NCBI GenBank assembly: GCA_963817785.1
Contig: CAWFPL010000003.1
Location: forward strand, 186,001-250,000
Source of the DNA: JAKALD01 sp963817785
GTDB lineage: Bacteria; Pseudomonadota; Gammaproteobacteria; Burkholderiales; SG8-39
Direction of reading: 5' to 3'
DNA: 64,000 bases
Shown: positions 8,786 to 17,778 of the stretch, piece after piece
How positions within the stretch are numbered: the stretch's first letter is position 1
Layout of the letters: the number at the start of each line of letters is the position of its first letter
The notes under the pieces: model-generated
What the model was told of the DNA's origin: nothing
What the model saw: only the letters and a program-made list of their open reading frames with translations
Database searches by the model: none
Position numbers and translations under genes: made by a program

Positions 8786-11700
8786 ATGGACATCTCGCGT
8801 CGAGGTTTTCTGGCATTGAGCGCCGTCGCCGGTTTGGGGGCGGGCACGATCGGCTTCTCGAAACGGCTCGTCGAGCTGGTGCCCTTCACCCACAGAGGGC
8901 GCAAGGCGCTGCACCCCGTCTATGGCAACTCCAACACTCCGGAGTGGTTACGCAACCCCAAGACCGGCGCGCTCACGGCCAATCCGCAGTGGACGCTGCG
9001 GCACACGGTGGACCTGCAGTGCCACAGCGAATGCGGGCTGCGCGTAAAAATCGACCGCAAGACCGGCCGCATCCAGCGCATCATCGGCAATCCCTATCAC
9101 CCCAACACGCTGAGCGAGTACACCGCGGTGAGCACGCCGCTCATCGACACGGCGCGCTTGCCCGGCACGGTCTGCGCGCGCGGCAATACCGGCATCCAGA
9201 CCACCTACGACCCGTATCGCGTTCTCGTTCCGCTCAAGCGTGTCGGCCCGCGCGGCAGCGGGCAGTGGAAGCCGATCTCGTGGGACAAGCTGATTACCGA
9301 AGTGACGGAAGGCGGCAAGATCTTCGCCGACACCAACGACCCGGCGAGCAAGGATCTCGACGTGCTCGGCTTTCGCGGCCTGTACGCCAAGCGCAATGAA
9401 TTGATGGACCCGAACGCGACCGAACTGGGCATGCGCACCAACGGCTTCGTGCTTCAGGGCGGGCGGCTGGTCGGCACGCGCATGACGTTTGCAGCGCGCT
9501 TCGTGCATACCTTCGGCAGCGTCAACGTGTTCGACCACGTCAATGAGTGCGAGTTGTCGCACCACATCGCGCATCAGCACGTGTTCTCGGGCATCAACAT
9601 GACGCAGCCGGACGTGCGCGAGGCCAAGTTCATCATCTACTGGGGCACGCAACCGGGCGACGCCAACTTCCCGATGCAGACCCAGGGCAAATACGTCGCG
9701 GAAGCGCGCGCCAAGCCGGACGGCCTGAAATACGTCGTGGTCGACCCCAAGCTCAGCCGCGGCGGCGTGGTGGGCGACCGGGCGAGCTGGCTCCCGATCA
9801 AGCCCGGGACGGACGGGGCTCTTGCGCTGGCGATGATCCGCTGGATCATCGAGAGCAACCGCTACAACGCAGGCTATTTGTCCTGCCCCACGCAGGCTGC
9901 CGCCGAGGCCGCCGGCGAGCTCTCGCACACCGACTCGAGCCATCTCGTGATCGTCGATCCCAAGCATCCGCAGGCGCGGCGCTTCCTCACCTCCGAGGTG
10001 GCCGGCCTGGGTAAGGCGCGGGGAGAGGGCGAGAACGATCGCGTGGTCATCGACCCGGCGACCGGGAAGCCGGCGCAGGCCGTGGACGTGAAGGCGGCGC
10101 AGCTCGACTTTGCCGGCGAGATCAAGGGCGTTGCCGTAAAGACGGCGTTCCGCCTGCTCAAGGAGGCGGCCGAGGAGCATACGCTCGAGCGGTACGCGGC
10201 GATCTGCGGCATCGAGCCGCAACGCATCGTCGAGGTGGCGCGCGAATTTACCAGCCACGGTCGCAAGGCGGCCAGCACGATGTATCGCGGGGTAGTCAAG
10301 CATCCCAACGGTTACTACAACGGCGTGGCCGTGCTGCTGCTCAACCTTCTGGTGGGCAATATGAACTGGACGGGTGGGCTCACTGCGGGCGGTGGCGGCT
10401 ATCCGGTGACAAAGGGACGCTACGATATCGACAGCGTCCCCGAAGCCAAGGGTCTTGCCAAAGGGGTGATCATCAACCGCGAGAAGTTCCACTACGAGGA
10501 CACGAGCGAATACAAGTCCGCGGTCGCTTCTGGCAAGAACCCGTATCCGGCCAAGCGTCCCTGGTTTCCGTTGAGCTTCGCGATGTACACGGAGACTCTG
10601 CCATCTGCGGTGCAGCGCTATCCGTACGGCGTGGACATTCTGATGTGGCAAAAGGCCACGCCGCTTTACAGCGTTCCCGGCCAAGGGCATCCGGAGTTCC
10701 TGGAGGCGATCAAGAACCCCAGGAACATTCCCCTCATCATCGCTTCCGAAATCGTCGTCGGCGACTCGAGCATGTATGCCGACTACATCGTGCCCGACGT
10801 CTCGCACCTGGAAAGCTGGGATCTGGTCGATACCTTCCCGACCACGCTGACCAAGGGCACCGGCGTGCGCTGGCCGGCGGTGAGCCTGACGTCGACCACC
10901 CCCGACGGGCGCCACGTGTGCATGGAGGAATTCCTGATCGACGTGGCCAAGCGTATCGGCATGCCGGGCTATGGCGAAAAGGGCATTCCTGATGCCGACG
11001 GCAAATACTGGCCGCTGCATCGCCGAGAAGACTTCTATCTGAAGGCGGTCGCAAACCTGGTGGCGGCAAAGGGGGTGAGCGGCGATGAAATTCCTTCTGC
11101 GTCGGAGCAGGAGATCGCTGTCTCGTCGCTCGACGAGTTTCACCAGAAATTCGCCGCCTCACTCGAAGCCGATGAGTGGCACCGCGTCATGGGCTGCCTC
11201 GTGCGCGGAGGTCGCTTCCAGCCGTACACCGGCTCGCGCAAAGGCAATCAACTGGCCTATCAATATACCAAGCGCCTGCACTTCTACGCCGAAAAGACCG
11301 GCACCACGCGCAACAGTATGAACGGCGAGTTTTTCCACGGCACGACCCGTTGGGTCGAGCCGACCACCGCCATGGGCAAGCACCTGGACCAGCTCGACGA
11401 TCCGAAGGAGTGGCCGCTGACCATCATCACGATGAAGGGGGCATTGCAGTCGCATTCCCGGCTGGTGTCGAACTACACCCTGCGCGAAATCAACCCGGGC
11501 AACGGCGTTCACATGGCCGCAGAAGATGCCAGGCGCCTGGGGATCGAAAACGGCGACTGGATCTGGGTCGTGACGCCGGAGGGCAAGCGCAAGGGTCGGG
11601 CGGTCGTGCTCCAGGGCATTCGCCCGGGCGTGATCCTGTTCGAGGTCGGCTACGGTCACTGGGGCTACGGCGCCAGCAATTACCAGGTGGGCGGTAAGCG

Positions 11701-11860
11701 AGTGACCGGAGATGCAGTGCGGCGCGCCGGCATCCACCTCAATCCGATCATGCGGCGCGACCCCGACGTGTGGCAGATGCCGCTCATGGATCTGACGGGC
11801 GGCAGCGTGGTCTTCTACAACACCAAGGCTCGCCTGGAAAAGGAAGCCGCTCGTGTCTGA
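8786..11860 (+). CDS. TtrA-like molybdopterin oxidoreductase catalytic subunit (Tat-exported)
   Basis: A 1024-residue protein starting at ATG 8786, which begins a Tat signal (SRRGFLALSAV at residues 4-14). Segments such as FTSHGRKAA, NPYPAKRPWFP and LESWDL...GVRWPAVS resemble tetrathionate reductase TtrA more than sulfite dehydrogenase SoeA. Cys255 (in HVNECELSHH) is the likely molybdenum ligand. The N-terminal FeS site reads Asp76-x2-Cys79-x3-Cys83 ... Cys130, so an aspartate stands where TtrA has its first cysteine. The C-terminal molybdopterin-binding domain (about 890-1020) is intact. Substrate could be tetrathionate, another sulfur oxyanion or polysulfide; the direction of catalysis cannot be told from sequence. 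Confidence 0.82.
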   Translation: MDISRRGFLALSAVAGLGAGTIGFSKRLVELVPFTHRGRKALHPVYGNSNTPEWLRNPKTGALTANPQWTLRHTVDLQCHSECGLRVKIDRKTGRIQRIIGNPYHPNTLSEYTAVSTPLIDTARLPGTVCARGNTGIQTTYDPYRVLVPLKRVGPRGSGQWKPISWDKLITEVTEGGKIFADTNDPASKDLDVLGFRGLYAKRNELMDPNATELGMRTNGFVLQGGRLVGTRMTFAARFVHTFGSVNVFDHVNECELSHHIAHQHVFSGINMTQPDVREAKFIIYWGTQPGDANFPMQTQGKYVAEARAKPDGLKYVVVDPKLSRGGVVGDRASWLPIKPGTDGALALAMIRWIIESNRYNAGYLSCPTQAAAEAAGELSHTDSSHLVIVDPKHPQARRFLTSEVAGLGKARGEGENDRVVIDPATGKPAQAVDVKAAQLDFAGEIKGVAVKTAFRLLKEAAEEHTLERYAAICGIEPQRIVEVAREFTSHGRKAASTMYRGVVKHPNGYYNGVAVLLLNLLVGNMNWTGGLTAGGGGYPVTKGRYDIDSVPEAKGLAKGVIINREKFHYEDTSEYKSAVASGKNPYPAKRPWFPLSFAMYTETLPSAVQRYPYGVDILMWQKATPLYSVPGQGHPEFLEAIKNPRNIPLIIASEIVVGDSSMYADYIVPDVSHLESWDLVDTFPTTLTKGTGVRWPAVSLTSTTPDGRHVCMEEFLIDVAKRIGMPGYGEKGIPDADGKYWPLHRREDFYLKAVANLVAAKGVSGDEIPSASEQEIAVSSLDEFHQKFAASLEADEWHRVMGCLVRGGRFQPYTGSRKGNQLAYQYTKRLHFYAEKTGTTRNSMNGEFFHGTTRWVEPTTAMGKHLDQLDDPKEWPLTIITMKGALQSHSRLVSNYTLREINPGNGVHMAAEDARRLGIENGDWIWVVTPEGKRKGRAVVLQGIRPGVILFEVGYGHWGYGASNYQVGGKRVTGDAVRRAGIHLNPIMRRDPDVWQMPLMDLTGGSVVFYNTKARLEKEAARV

Positions 11861-12485
11861 TCCGGGCTTGGCGAGGCTCGCCGAAGCCGGCTCGCGCCTT
11901 CTCCTGCAGCCACCGGATGCGCGCGTCCTGGGCGCGCTGGCGCCCGTGACGCACGGGCCTTTGGACCTGCAACGGGCCCGGCAGGACTTTTACGACTTCT
12001 TGTGCATCCCCCAGTCGGGCTGCTTCTTGCCGCCATACGCCCATGTGCTCAGCCGAGCGGAGGAGACGGAGGAGTTCTGGCATTTCCCCGCCGCCCGGTT
12101 TGACGGCGGCGACGCCTTGCTGCCCTGGTATGACGCGGCCGGCTTCAATCCGGCGGAGCTCGACGCGGATCCGATATTGAGCGCCTCCAACCGGCCACTG
12201 GATCATGTCGGTGTGCTGCTGGCCTTTCTGTCACTGTTGCTTCAAGCCTCGAAGGACAGCGATGCCGATCGGGAGGTTCTGGCCGATTTCATTGCGGAGC
12301 ATATTGAGCCTTGGGCCGACTTGTTCGTGCGCCTGTTGACCCAGGCCGACTGCGCTTACATCAGTCTCGTCGGGGAAGCTCTCGGTGATTTTCTGACCAT
12401 CTTGCGCGCAACGCATCCGCCTCGTGTCGGCACGACGAGCACGAACGACAAAGTCGGGTGGATTCCGATTCGGCCGGCCGCGTAA
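11853..12485 (+). CDS. TorD/DmsD-type molybdoenzyme maturation chaperone
   Basis: A 210-residue cytoplasmic, mostly helical protein starting at GTG 11853 inside the end of the catalytic-subunit gene, with AAAGGAAG upstream. The motif YDFLCIPQSGCFLPPYAHV (about 49-67) matches the D/FxxxxxxPxxxYxPPYxSV signature of TorD-family chaperones. These bind the Tat signal of the catalytic subunit and hold it until the molybdenum cofactor is inserted. Position at the end of the operon is typical. Confidence 0.8.
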   Translation: MSDPGLARLAEAGSRLLLQPPDARVLGALAPVTHGPLDLQRARQDFYDFLCIPQSGCFLPPYAHVLSRAEETEEFWHFPAARFDGGDALLPWYDAAGFNPAELDADPILSASNRPLDHVGVLLAFLSLLLQASKDSDADREVLADFIAEHIEPWADLFVRLLTQADCAYISLVGEALGDFLTILRATHPPRVGTTSTNDKVGWIPIRPAA

Positions 12486-12586
12486 GCGCTGCCAAGGCGC
12501 CTCGGTCAGTCGAGCATCCGATCCGGATCGTCCCGGATCGCGAGATGCCGCAGGAGTGAACTGCCGCCGAGCATCGCCACGGAGGC

Positions 12587-12600
12587 TTGATCCCGATCAA
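12587..12600 (+). promoter_or_regulatory. FNR/ANR-type box upstream of the ABC operon
   Basis: TTGAT-CCCG-ATCAA is a perfect match to the FNR/ANR consensus TTGATnnnnATCAA. It lies 57 bases upstream of the ATPase start, a distance compatible with a site centred near -41.5 of a promoter. The rest of the gap 12486-12656 shows nothing coding. Confidence 0.65.
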
Positions 12601-12656
12601 AACGGCGCGCAGCCGCCGCCGTAGCATGGCTGGTCAAGCTTGTTTAAGGCTGTGCC

Positions 12657-13367
12657 ATGAGCCTCGTGAGGGCTGAAAAGCTGGTCAAGACGTACCGGGC
12701 CGGGGAGGTCGAAGTCCAGGCGGTGCGCGGCGTCGATTTCGCGATCGAGCCGAAATCGTTCGTCGCTTTCGTCGGTCCCTCGGGCAGCGGCAAGACCACG
12801 CTGCTCAACATGATCGGCTGCCTGGACCACCCGACGAGCGGCAAGCTGACGGTCCTCGACACCGACGTCGCGTCGCTCGACCGGCGCGCGGCCGCCGATT
12901 TCCGCGGCCGGCACATGGGTTTCGTCTTCCAGGACTTCAACCTGATCCCGGTGCTCAGCGTGTACGAGAACATCGAGTACCCGCTCATCATGGTGCAGAA
13001 CTGGCCGGAGCAGAAGCGCCGCGCGCAGATCACGCGGCTGCTCGAGGCGGTCGGCATGGCCGGCCAGGCGGGCAAGCGCCCGGACCAGATCTCGGGCGGC
13101 CAGAAGCAGCGGGTGGCGGTGGCGCGCGCCCTGGCGACGAACGCGAAGCTGGTGCTCGCCGACGAGCCCACCGCCAATCTCGATCACGACACCGCGTACC
13201 AGGTTCTCGGACTGATGAAGAAGATGCGCGACGAGCTCGGGACGACGTTTCTGTTCTCGACGCACGATCCGAAGATCATGGCCGAAGCGGAGGTGCTGTT
13301 CACCCTCGAGGACGGCAGGCTACGCCCGAATTCCGTAGCGGCAACGCCGGAGGCTGCCCATGCTTAA
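12657..13367 (+). CDS. ABC transporter ATP-binding protein (LolD/MacB type)
   Basis: A 236-residue ATPase with Walker A GPSGSGKT (about residues 39-46), signature ISGGQKQRVAVARAL (about 143-157), Walker B LVLADEPT and the switch histidine in FSTHD. It belongs to the o228/LolD/MacB group that works with FtsX-type permeases in envelope transport. It is followed by such a permease with an 8-base overlap. Expression is probably oxygen-controlled through the upstream FNR-type box. Confidence 0.92.
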   Translation: MSLVRAEKLVKTYRAGEVEVQAVRGVDFAIEPKSFVAFVGPSGSGKTTLLNMIGCLDHPTSGKLTVLDTDVASLDRRAAADFRGRHMGFVFQDFNLIPVLSVYENIEYPLIMVQNWPEQKRRAQITRLLEAVGMAGQAGKRPDQISGGQKQRVAVARALATNAKLVLADEPTANLDHDTAYQVLGLMKKMRDELGTTFLFSTHDPKIMAEAEVLFTLEDGRLRPNSVAATPEAAHA

Positions 13368-14607
13368 CGTCCTCAAGATTGCGCTCCGCAACCTCGCGCG
13401 CTACGGCCGGCGCACGCTGCTCACCGCGACCCTGATCACGCTCGGCGTGGTCGCGGTGCTGCTGTTCATCGGCATCGCCGGATCGTTCAAGGCGCTGATG
13501 ATCGGCCAGTTCACCGACGGCGTGCTCGGAAACCTGGAAGTGCACCGCAAGGGCTACGTGGCCTCGATCGACAATCTGCCGCTCAACCTCAACATGCAGC
13601 CAGCCATGGTGCAGAAGGTCGAGCAGGTGCTCGGCAAGATGCCCCAGATCGATGCCTACTCGGAGCGCGTGAAGTTCGGCGCCATGTTCAGCAACTTCAC
13701 GGAAACCACCAGCATCCGCGTCAACGGCGTCGACCCTGCGAAGGAAGCGGCCACCATTCCCTTGATGCCGGCTCGGCTGATCGAGGGCAGCAAGCAGCCG
13801 CCGCTCCTCAAGCCGGGCGAGATCCTCATTCCGAAGCTGCTCGCGCAGGGCCTCAAGGTGAAGGTGGGCGACACCGTGGTGCTGGTCGCGACGAACCTGC
13901 AGGGGTCGGTCAACGGCAAGACCTTCGTGGTCAGGGGTGTGCTCGACAGCGCCTCGGGCCCGAGCGGCCGGGACGGCTACATCGACATCAACGATGCGAG
14001 GAGCCTCCTGCGGATGACCCAGCCCGAAGTCAACGAGATCGCGATCCGCCTCAAGGATCCGGCGCAGCTCGACCAGGTGGATGCGCAGCTGAGCCGGGAG
14101 CTTGCGGGGGTCACCAACAAGGACGGCAAGCCGGTGCTGGAAGTGCACACCTGGGCCGATCTGTCGCCCTTCTCGAGCATCGTGAAGATGATCGATCTGC
14201 TCACGCTGTTCATCAAGATCATGCTGGTATCCATCGTCCTGGTGAGCGTGCTCAACGTGATGATCATGGCGGTCTACGAGCGCATCCGCGAGATCGGCAT
14301 GATCTCGGCGATCGGCACGCCGCCGAGAAGGATCCTGTCGCTGTTCCTCACCGAAGGACTGCTGCTCGGCCTGGGTGGAACCGCGCTCGGCACCGTGATC
14401 AGTCTGGCGGTGATCTATGCGCTGCACCTGCACAAGATCGTGTTCAACTTCGGCATGCAGCAGGGTCTGGTGCTTTCGCCGTCGGTCAGCGTGCGCGATG
14501 TCGCAGTCATTGGCGTCATGGTGGTGGTGATGGCGCTGCTCGCGAGCCTGCAGCCGGCGTGGAAGGCCTCGCGCATGGACCCGGTGCGCGCGCTCAGCCA
14601 CGTGTGA
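13360..14607 (+). CDS. FtsX/LolC-type ABC transporter permease
   Basis: A 415-residue membrane protein with the FtsX-MacB layout: one N-terminal span (about 20-40), a periplasmic domain of roughly 230 residues, and three C-terminal spans (about 280-310, 325-355, 375-400). The last loop carries REIGMISAIGTPPRRI, the coupling-helix motif of this family, and the protein ends ASRMDPVRALSHV as usual. With the ATPase it would form a mechanotransmission-type transporter acting on periplasmic or lipoprotein cargo. Confidence 0.9.
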   Translation: MLNVLKIALRNLARYGRRTLLTATLITLGVVAVLLFIGIAGSFKALMIGQFTDGVLGNLEVHRKGYVASIDNLPLNLNMQPAMVQKVEQVLGKMPQIDAYSERVKFGAMFSNFTETTSIRVNGVDPAKEAATIPLMPARLIEGSKQPPLLKPGEILIPKLLAQGLKVKVGDTVVLVATNLQGSVNGKTFVVRGVLDSASGPSGRDGYIDINDARSLLRMTQPEVNEIAIRLKDPAQLDQVDAQLSRELAGVTNKDGKPVLEVHTWADLSPFSSIVKMIDLLTLFIKIMLVSIVLVSVLNVMIMAVYERIREIGMISAIGTPPRRILSLFLTEGLLLGLGGTALGTVISLAVIYALHLHKIVFNFGMQQGLVLSPSVSVRDVAVIGVMVVVMALLASLQPAWKASRMDPVRALSHV

Positions 14608-14622
14608 TCGGAGGGTAGCTCG

Positions 14623-15357
14623 ATGAAACGACTGCTGTGGTTCGCTCTGTGCCTCCTCGCGCTGCCCGCGGCGGCCGCGGGGCTCGACGGGACCAAGATC
14701 CTGCAGCAGGTGGACCGCAACCTCGAGCCCGAATCGTACGAGTCGTACCGCAAGCTGATCGACATCCAGCCCGACGGCACGCAGAAAGCGTACGTCCTCT
14801 GGACGATCAAGAAGGGCCGCGACAAGATCCTGGCGCTCTTTCTCGAGCCGGCCTCGGACAAGGGGCGCGTCACGCTGCGGATCGGGGACAACATGTGGCT
14901 GTACATGCCCGAGGTGGGCAAGCCGATCCGCATCACCAGCCTCCAGTCGGTGACCGGCAGCATCTTCAACAACGCCGACATCCTGCGCGTCGACTACACC
15001 TCCGAGTACAACGTGGAGGGCGTCGAGGAGCAGAAGGGCCAGTACCTGCTCTCGCTCAAAGCCAAGACCGGCGACGTCGCCTACGACCGGCTGAAGATGT
15101 GGGTCGACGCGCAGCACCTGCTGCCCGTGACGATCGAGTGCTACGCGGCGAGCGGGCTGCTGCTGAAGACCCTGCACTTCAGCGACATCAAGGATTTCGG
15201 CGGCGGCATCAAGCGCCCCGCCCAGCTCGAAACCGACAGCCCGCTCTATAAGGGCTACAAGTCGGTGATGCTCTGGTCGGGCCTGAAGAAGGCGGACTAT
15301 CCCGACGAGGTCTTCACGCTGAATTACCTGCCGCGGGTTCAAGAGCTGCGCAAATGA
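14623..15357 (+). CDS. LolA-like outer-membrane lipoprotein-sorting protein
   Basis: A 244-residue exported protein with signal peptide MKRLLWFALCLLALPAAAA and a predicted beta-rich body. The ILQQVDRNLEPESYES start of the mature part and the length fit the COG2834 'outer membrane lipoprotein-sorting' proteins, which share the LolA fold and often lie beside MacB/FtsX-type transporters or RND pumps. It probably binds a lipidic or hydrophobic cargo in the periplasm between the ABC permease and the barrel encoded next. GGAGGGTAG precedes the start. Confidence 0.8.
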   Translation: MKRLLWFALCLLALPAAAAGLDGTKILQQVDRNLEPESYESYRKLIDIQPDGTQKAYVLWTIKKGRDKILALFLEPASDKGRVTLRIGDNMWLYMPEVGKPIRITSLQSVTGSIFNNADILRVDYTSEYNVEGVEEQKGQYLLSLKAKTGDVAYDRLKMWVDAQHLLPVTIECYAASGLLLKTLHFSDIKDFGGGIKRPAQLETDSPLYKGYKSVMLWSGLKKADYPDEVFTLNYLPRVQELRK

Positions 15358-16658
15358 ACGCGTGCAGAACGCGGCCATGGTGGCCGCTCGTTCTGCTGGT
15401 GACCGCAACCGGTGCACGGGCAGCGGATCAATACAGCTTCGACGCCTCGCAGTACGAGAAGAAGCCCTACGAGCTCGGCGGCTACGTGCAGCTCGAGCAG
15501 GACGCCCTGACCCTCAACCGCAGCGGCGCGCAGTACAAGCTCGGCTACTACGGCGAGCCGCAGCGCGCCGACCTGGACCAGACCACGGGGATCCTGGAGC
15601 TGACCGGGAAGGTCCGCCAGGGCATCGGCACCTTCGACTTCCGCACCTTTTCGAGCGCGCAGAGCAACGAGCTCTCCAGCGATCAGACCAACCGCTTCTA
15701 CGAGGCCGCCTTCTCGCTGCGGCCCAATCCCGGCACGACCCTCGAGGCGGGCAAGCGCGCGTTGAGCTGGGGCAAGGGCTACGCCTGGAACCCGATCGGG
15801 TTCGTGCAAAGACCCAAAGACCCGAACGACCCGCAGCTGGCGCGCGAGGGCTACGTCATGGCCGACGGCGACTTCATCTGGAACCCGGGGGGCGCGCTGC
15901 AGACCGTCGCCTTCACGCCGGTGCTGATGCCCGTGGGCAGCCAGGTGAACAACGACTTCGGCGCGAGCGGGCACCTCAACCCGGCGTTCAAGGTCTATGC
16001 CCTGTATCGCGACACCGACCTCGATTTCGCCTGGCAGGGCCAGGGCAGCCGCCCGGGGCGCTTCGGCTTCGATTTCGCGCGCAACCTCGAGACGAACTTC
16101 GAGATCCACGGCGAATGGGCGCGCATCCTGCAATTTCCGAATGTGGTCACCGACGCAAGCGGCCGCACGAGCACCGAGGTCGCGAACGCGACCAGCTACC
16201 TGCTCGGCCTGCGCTACCTCACCCAGGGCAACACGACTTACATCGCCGAGGTCTACCACAACGGCACCGGCTACTCGGAGTACGAGGCCGATCAGTTCTA
16301 CCAGTTGGTCGATGCCGCGTTCGCGCCGAATCAACCGCCCGGCGGCAATCCGCTGCTACAGAAGGCGCTCGCACTCGGCCAGGGGCCCTACGGCCGGCCA
16401 TTCGCCGGCGAGAACTACGCCTACTTCCGCGCGCAGCTGCAGGACGCGTTCGGCATCGTCTATTTCCAGCCCGCGGTGTTTGCGCTGGTGAACCTGGACG
16501 ATCGCAGCTTCCAGGTCACCCCGGAGCTGGACTACACGGGATTCAAGAACGTCGAGCTGCGCCTGCGCCTCTACCTGCTGCACGGGAGCAGCTCGACCGA
16601 CTTCGGCGAGAAACCCAACGAGCGCAAGCTCGAGGCCTATGCGCGCTTCTACTTCTGA
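15354..16658 (+). CDS. Predicted outer-membrane beta-barrel protein
   Basis: A 434-residue protein whose start overlaps the previous stop (ATGA). It has a signal peptide (residues 1-23, ending ARA). The mature sequence shows alternating aromatic and polar residues with many short strands, a KRALSWGKGYAWNPIGF segment, and ends in an aromatic residue (YARFYF), the usual C-terminal strand signature for insertion by the BAM machinery. I cannot name the family, but the context makes it the outer-membrane part of the ABC/LolA-like system. Confidence 0.6.
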   Translation: MNACRTRPWWPLVLLVTATGARAADQYSFDASQYEKKPYELGGYVQLEQDALTLNRSGAQYKLGYYGEPQRADLDQTTGILELTGKVRQGIGTFDFRTFSSAQSNELSSDQTNRFYEAAFSLRPNPGTTLEAGKRALSWGKGYAWNPIGFVQRPKDPNDPQLAREGYVMADGDFIWNPGGALQTVAFTPVLMPVGSQVNNDFGASGHLNPAFKVYALYRDTDLDFAWQGQGSRPGRFGFDFARNLETNFEIHGEWARILQFPNVVTDASGRTSTEVANATSYLLGLRYLTQGNTTYIAEVYHNGTGYSEYEADQFYQLVDAAFAPNQPPGGNPLLQKALALGQGPYGRPFAGENYAYFRAQLQDAFGIVYFQPAVFALVNLDDRSFQVTPELDYTGFKNVELRLRLYLLHGSSSTDFGEKPNERKLEAYARFYF

Positions 16659-17742
16659 GACCCTGCGGCGCACGTCGGTGCGCCTGATCGCCGTCCTGGG
16701 CGCGGCCCTTGCGGCGGGATGCGCGAGTATCGGCCCCGCCAGCGTACCGCGCGACCGGCTGGACTATGAAGGTGCGATCGCCGACTCCTGGCGCGAGCAG
16801 ACGCTGCTCAACATCGTCAAGCTGCGCTACTTCGACGCCCCGTCGTTCCTCGAGGTGTCGTCGGTGATCAGCTCGTACACCCTACAGGGCAGCGTCAATG
16901 CCCAGAACAGCGTCTATGGAAGCAGCTCCACGTCATCCTCGAGGCAGCCGCTCCGCAGCCTCGGGATTACGGGCGCCTACGTGGACCATCCCACCGTCAC
17001 GTACACACCGGTCACCGGCAAGAAATACATCGACAGCCTGCTGCAACCGATCCCGCCGCAGGCGATCTTCGCGATGATCCAGGGCGGCCATCCCGCGGAT
17101 TTCATCCTCGGGCTTGCGGCAGAAGCGATCAATGGCGTCTACAACTACTCGCTCGGGCCCGCGCGCTCCCGGGCCGAGGACCCCGCGTTCTACCAGGTCA
17201 TCGAGGCCCTGCGCCGGCTGCAGCAGGCTGGAGCGCTCGAGATCCGCACCGAGAAGCGCAACCGCCAGGACGTGACGCTTCTCGGCTTTCGCTCGAACGC
17301 CGGTCCGGAGGTGGACGCTGACATTCGCCTCGTGCGAAAGACGCTCGGAATCAGTCCCGGGAGCAAGGAGCTGCAGCTTGCTTTCGGCGCTACGCGTGGA
17401 ACGGGCGACCAAATCACGCTGCTCACGCGCTCGATGCTGGAGATCCTGGCGAACCTTTCGAGCGGTGTCGACGTGCCGAAGGAGCACATCGCCGAAGGCC
17501 GGGCCACGGCGGCGCCAGCGGCGGGGAGCAAATCGCGCGCCTTCGCGATTGCCCACATCCATTCCAGCAGAGAGCGCCCGGCCAACGCCTACGCGGCGGT
17601 GCATTACCGCGGCTACTGGTTCTGGATCGACGACCGCGATCTCGATTCCAAGCGCGTGTTCACGTTCCTGATGGTGTTCTCCTCCATCGCCGAGACCGGC
17701 GCCGTGCCGCAGGTGCCCGTCCTGACGATTCCCGCCAACTAG
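16639..17742 (+). CDS. Predicted lipoprotein, unknown function
   Basis: A 367-residue protein beginning 20 bases inside the barrel gene. After a basic and hydrophobic leader comes the lipobox LAAGC with Cys28 as the lipidation site. The mature part contains RDRLDYEGAIADSWREQTLLNIVKLRYFDAP (given here only as the segment at about residues 39-70) and a Ser-rich stretch near 93-105, and near 320 the aromatic AVHYRGYWFWIDDRDLDSK. I do not recognise the family. The strong overlap places it in the envelope operon. Confidence 0.6.
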   Translation: MRASTSETLRRTSVRLIAVLGAALAAGCASIGPASVPRDRLDYEGAIADSWREQTLLNIVKLRYFDAPSFLEVSSVISSYTLQGSVNAQNSVYGSSSTSSSRQPLRSLGITGAYVDHPTVTYTPVTGKKYIDSLLQPIPPQAIFAMIQGGHPADFILGLAAEAINGVYNYSLGPARSRAEDPAFYQVIEALRRLQQAGALEIRTEKRNRQDVTLLGFRSNAGPEVDADIRLVRKTLGISPGSKELQLAFGATRGTGDQITLLTRSMLEILANLSSGVDVPKEHIAEGRATAAPAAGSKSRAFAIAHIHSSRERPANAYAAVHYRGYWFWIDDRDLDSKRVFTFLMVFSSIAETGAVPQVPVLTIPAN

Positions 17743-17778
17743 CCGCGGGCGCCGAGGGCCCCGCGAAGGCAGCGCTAC

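Noticed and set aside
8948..11143. A 731-codon open frame antisense to the molybdoenzyme catalytic gene
   Set aside because: Its composition (Arg, His, Ala, Asp-rich, no domain) is what the reverse strand of a GC-rich gene produces; the plus-strand protein has clear family motifs.
8786..11860. Assignment as sulfite dehydrogenase SoeA
   Set aside because: Subunit order, Tat signals on both soluble subunits, and sequence stretches fit TtrA better. The substrate remains open.
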